Positions 22,531-24,949 of a stretch of DNA of 24,949 nt are shown one piece after another (positions within the stretch are counted from its first letter, which is position 1; the number at the start of each line of letters is the position of its first letter). This DNA comes from an uncultured Eubacterium sp. (GTDB lineage: Bacteria > Bacillota > Clostridia > Lachnospirales > Lachnospiraceae), in contig CAJTLS010000035.1 of NCBI GenBank assembly GCA_910577295.1, forward strand, positions 1 to 24,949, read 5' to 3'. A program made the position numbers and the translations under genes. The notes under the pieces were generated by a model. The model was not told where the DNA came from. It ran no database searches and saw nothing but the letters and a program-made list of their open reading frames with translations.

Positions 22531-24771
22531 TTAATAACTGTTCTTCACCCAATTCTGATAACTAATACATTCTGCCAAATCACTCGGCCGTTTCTTTAAT
22601 GTGCCGTTCAAATCACGGAACAGGGAGGATAACGCCTCATCCGTGCGAATATAATCAAACAATTTACCGACCGTCACCATATCCGACTGCATCTTAATTC
22701 CCGTATTTGCCACACTGACTTTTCCGGTGGCCAGTATTAATCCAGTAAAATCAGCCGAAACCGTTACATCACCGTCGGCAACTAAAAGACCTTTCATTTC
22801 GCTTGAAACCGTATAATCCCCTTTGCAAATTCGTAAAACGGCTCCACTCACTCCCGTATCCGCTTCTGTCTTCACGGTTTCTGCTTCTGTTACTTTATTT
22901 TTAAACTCCGGATCCTGAAAATTCACAATCGTTTCCGAGACAAGCCGCGGCGCCGTAGGCGAAAGGCGCATATTGCCCGCTGTATTTTTCGACGGCGTAA
23001 GTCCCATCTGATACCCTACATACTTCTGGCCAATTCGCTGCCCCTCTTCTAACAGCCGCGACTCAGGTTGCTGATTGTCGCCGAAATAGGTGGCTTTCTG
23101 CAACGGAGCCCCATTAGCATTATAATAATTATTCATAACGTTCCCGGCTACCAGATACAACATCTGGTCAAACTTAATATTCAGGTCTTGGTCGCTAATA
23201 TAAACTTTTGCCTTTTTCTGTAATTCTTCTTGATTGATTATCGTGTTCCCATCCTCGTCTACTTCCGTACCGTTATAATAAGCTTCAAAATATTTATTTG
23301 CCGAGATATCATCTTTAAATTTAAGATAATAAAAAACGTAACCAAGAGTATTGTTATAATTTGCCTCGTAAGGAGTTGCCGCATTCAGATATTGACCGAA
23401 CTTATTTTTCAATCCGGCCTCATCCACATGTACCTCTGCCATTTCATCTTTGAATACCGGATTATGGCAATCATCGGAGTTTCCAGAAGCCGTGACAATA
23501 AATTCATCCGGCACCAGATAGGCGAGCTGATTACTCTTGACGGCAATTGATTCACCCATACGGATATCAGAAACCGGCTTCGGACCGCTTACCCCCTGCT
23601 GTTTCTGACGGGAAACAAACGCACGCCCTGCCAAAATCAGACTATGTAAATCGTCCGTCTGCAGCGTCGTATTCTTTCCGTTAATTAAAATTGCGCTGCT
23701 GTAATCCGAATTTACGACAGCAGAAGCGTCGGATTTATTCGTCTCATTATAACTGTATCCGTAATACTTACCCCCTACCGTAACCGTAGAGTTATTTGTC
23801 TCAATATTTAAGTCGTTCGCAATATAAGCATTCTCATTCAGATTCAACATTGTCTTGAGCGTCGAGTCTGTACTCCCTCCCGGTGTCAGATGAATATTTT
23901 TCAAATATAAATCTCCCACTCCGGTCTCTCCGGTCACGGAAATCTCCGCCCCATTGTGAACTTCCATATCTCCTCGGCTGATAATAAGCGGGCTTTTAAA
24001 ATCGACTTTACTCTTCTGCCCCAACAAGATGCCCTGTTCGGTATTACCGCCGTATATTTTCCCCGTAATGCCAATCCCCACCAGACCATTATTAACACCT
24101 AACGTATCGTCTGATATTGAAATATAATCTTTCATCTCATCAAAGGTAGAATTTCCCTCCAGACTGTGATCAGGAACAGTGAGACAGATATCCGTCTGTA
24201 TCGTAGAACGGTAATCAATTTCATTTGTAAAATCAATCAACATATTGCGGATGACAAGGGAATATTCTCCTGTCTTTTCATCTTTTTTTATAACAAACGC
24301 AAGATTCGTCGCTTTCACTGTTGTTACCGCGTCCGGAACCGGCGACAGCGCTTTCAGCTTCTTGATATCTCCGTCCTGCGCATTTCCGATTTTTGAATCA
24401 TCCCAGACAAAAGAACCGGACATATCAGGCTGCAATTTATCCGCCAATAAACTCAAATATTTTTTTGAAAAGGCTTCCCTCTTTGAATCTTTATCTTTTC
24501 CATAGTTCTCCAAAATATATTTATAGGCCTCTTCACTGGCGTCCCCCGCATACTCCAGCAAGCCGGTCTTTACTTCTTCCAATATCTGTTCTGCTTCGTA
24601 GAAATTATTGGAAGAATTGTAATCGACATTGACAGAAATCATATAGGAATTGGCAGCGGTCAGCACAATAATACCAATGGCCGCAAGAAAAAGAACCCCA
24701 ATCACTACAGAAACTAAAGTAGAGCCCTCTCTCTTTCTATTTACCATGTTATTATTAAGCAGTCGTATCAT
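22531..24771 (-). CDS. Giant PilX/GspK-like prepilin (746 aa)
   Basis: The ATG at 24771 starts a 16-residue leader (MIRLLNNNMVNRKREG) with predicted cleavage G|STLVSVVIGVLFLAAIG. The hydrophobic helix fits a prepilin but position +5 is Ser, not Glu. Lack of Glu5 is a trait of tip-located GspK-type pseudopilins. It is followed by NVDYNSSNNFYEAEQILEEVKTGL, like the PilX N-terminal region. The long remainder is rich in beta-strand and Asn/Gly/Ser. It includes repetitive passages near 250-330 (GDLYLKNIHLTPGG, NAYIANDLNIETNN) and near 670-700 (GLLVADGDVTVSADFTGLIL, VSVANTGIK) that look like stacked beta turns or a bactofilin-like solenoid. At 746 residues it is far larger than usual pilins. Confidence 0.87.
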   Translation of the reverse strand: MIRLLNNNMVNRKREGSTLVSVVIGVLFLAAIGIIVLTAANSYMISVNVDYNSSNNFYEAEQILEEVKTGLLEYAGDASEEAYKYILENYGKDKDSKREAFSKKYLSLLADKLQPDMSGSFVWDDSKIGNAQDGDIKKLKALSPVPDAVTTVKATNLAFVIKKDEKTGEYSLVIRNMLIDFTNEIDYRSTIQTDICLTVPDHSLEGNSTFDEMKDYISISDDTLGVNNGLVGIGITGKIYGGNTEQGILLGQKSKVDFKSPLIISRGDMEVHNGAEISVTGETGVGDLYLKNIHLTPGGSTDSTLKTMLNLNENAYIANDLNIETNNSTVTVGGKYYGYSYNETNKSDASAVVNSDYSSAILINGKNTTLQTDDLHSLILAGRAFVSRQKQQGVSGPKPVSDIRMGESIAVKSNQLAYLVPDEFIVTASGNSDDCHNPVFKDEMAEVHVDEAGLKNKFGQYLNAATPYEANYNNTLGYVFYYLKFKDDISANKYFEAYYNGTEVDEDGNTIINQEELQKKAKVYISDQDLNIKFDQMLYLVAGNVMNNYYNANGAPLQKATYFGDNQQPESRLLEEGQRIGQKYVGYQMGLTPSKNTAGNMRLSPTAPRLVSETIVNFQDPEFKNKVTEAETVKTEADTGVSGAVLRICKGDYTVSSEMKGLLVADGDVTVSADFTGLILATGKVSVANTGIKMQSDMVTVGKLFDYIRTDEALSSLFRDLNGTLKKRPSDLAECISYQNWVKNSY

Positions 24772-24777
24772 ATGCCC

Positions 24778-24949
24778 CTACACTCCTTTCGAAGTCTGAA
24801 CCATTACGATTCGATTCTCCTCGTTAAAAACTGTCTCATCCTCATAATAAATCTCAACCGTCACCTTGGCAATACGGTCTTCTGCTTTTCTCGTTACCAG
24901 CGAATTGGCTCCTCCTGCCAGTTTTCCGGAAGCTGTGACATTGGTAAAC
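24778..24949 (-). CDS. C-terminal end of an upstream operon gene, probably another prepilin (runs off right edge)
   Basis: The frame is open from the window edge (first full codon at 24948) to a TAG at 24778-24780, giving 57 residues. It includes FTNVTASGKLAGGANSLV and AKVTVEIYYEDETVFNEEN, ending MVQTSKGV. The beta-strand character and position before the PilX-like gene suggest a PilV-like or ComG-like minor pilin, but the diagnostic N-terminus is missing. Its stop is 7 bases before the next ATG, and its 3' end carries that gene's AAAGGAG ribosome site. Confidence 0.7.
   Translation of the reverse strand, partial: FTNVTASGKLAGGANSLVTRKAEDRIAKVTVEIYYEDETVFNEENRIVMVQTSKGV

Overview
The window looks like a stretch of chromosome from a low-to-mid GC, anaerobic, spore-forming Firmicute, most likely Lachnospiraceae. 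Reasons: canonical AGGAGG ribosome sites; sigma-A promoters of TTGACA/TATAAT type; an agr-type peptide quorum-sensing locus; a YlbJ-type sporulation membrane protein; an EpsC-like serine acetyltransferase; and the rnhB / FlhB-C-terminal-like / yraN cluster. No species can be named from this alone. All genes but one (ylbJ) lie on the minus strand, so the biological reading direction is right to left.

Layout in window coordinates. 1-798: N-terminal part of a secreted, very lysine-rich surface protein, with its own promoter. 931-3976: a complete agr-like system, made of the signal peptide precursor AgrD (43 aa), the membrane protease AgrB, a GHKL histidine kinase and a LytTR response regulator. 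A terminator separates the kinase from agrBD, and a pair of 9-bp direct repeats sits upstream of agrB. 3948-4178: a doubtful small membrane ORF and a terminator. 4280-7780: rpmF, ackA, cysE/epsC and degV, each apparently its own transcription unit. 7893-8774: ylbJ on the plus strand, converging on a coiled-coil protein co-transcribed with rsmD. 10158-10307: a 70-bp element in two tandem copies, each with hairpins facing both ways. 10304-13049: recG and a metallo-beta-lactamase-fold protein. 13197-13558: tmRNA. 13641-16674: a der-plsY-gpsA operon. 16800-18261: rnhB, an orphan FlhB C-terminal-like protein and yraN. 18278-18501: a decayed rhuM fragment. 18568-24949: an operon of prepilin-like proteins followed by a large membrane-anchored protein; it runs off the right edge.

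How the genes work together. AgrB should process and cyclise AgrD into a thiolactone peptide whose predicted ring is CAGFL. The kinase/regulator pair should sense it, and the regulator probably acts at the direct repeats before agrB. The adjacent surface protein is a natural candidate output. The right-hand operon encodes at least three prepilins (PilW-like, GspH-like and a giant PilX/GspK-like one without Glu at +5) plus a 919-aa extracytoplasmic protein. It could build a type IV pilus or pseudopilus tip, with the assembly machinery expected outside the window. The central genes are housekeeping: ribosome biogenesis and rescue, phospholipid synthesis, DNA repair, acetate and cysteine metabolism.

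The most noteworthy items are the unannotated agrD with its predicted signal, the LytTR-like repeats, the rhuM remnant recognised across an internal deletion and a frameshift, the duplicated bidirectional hairpin element, and the unusual prepilin operon.
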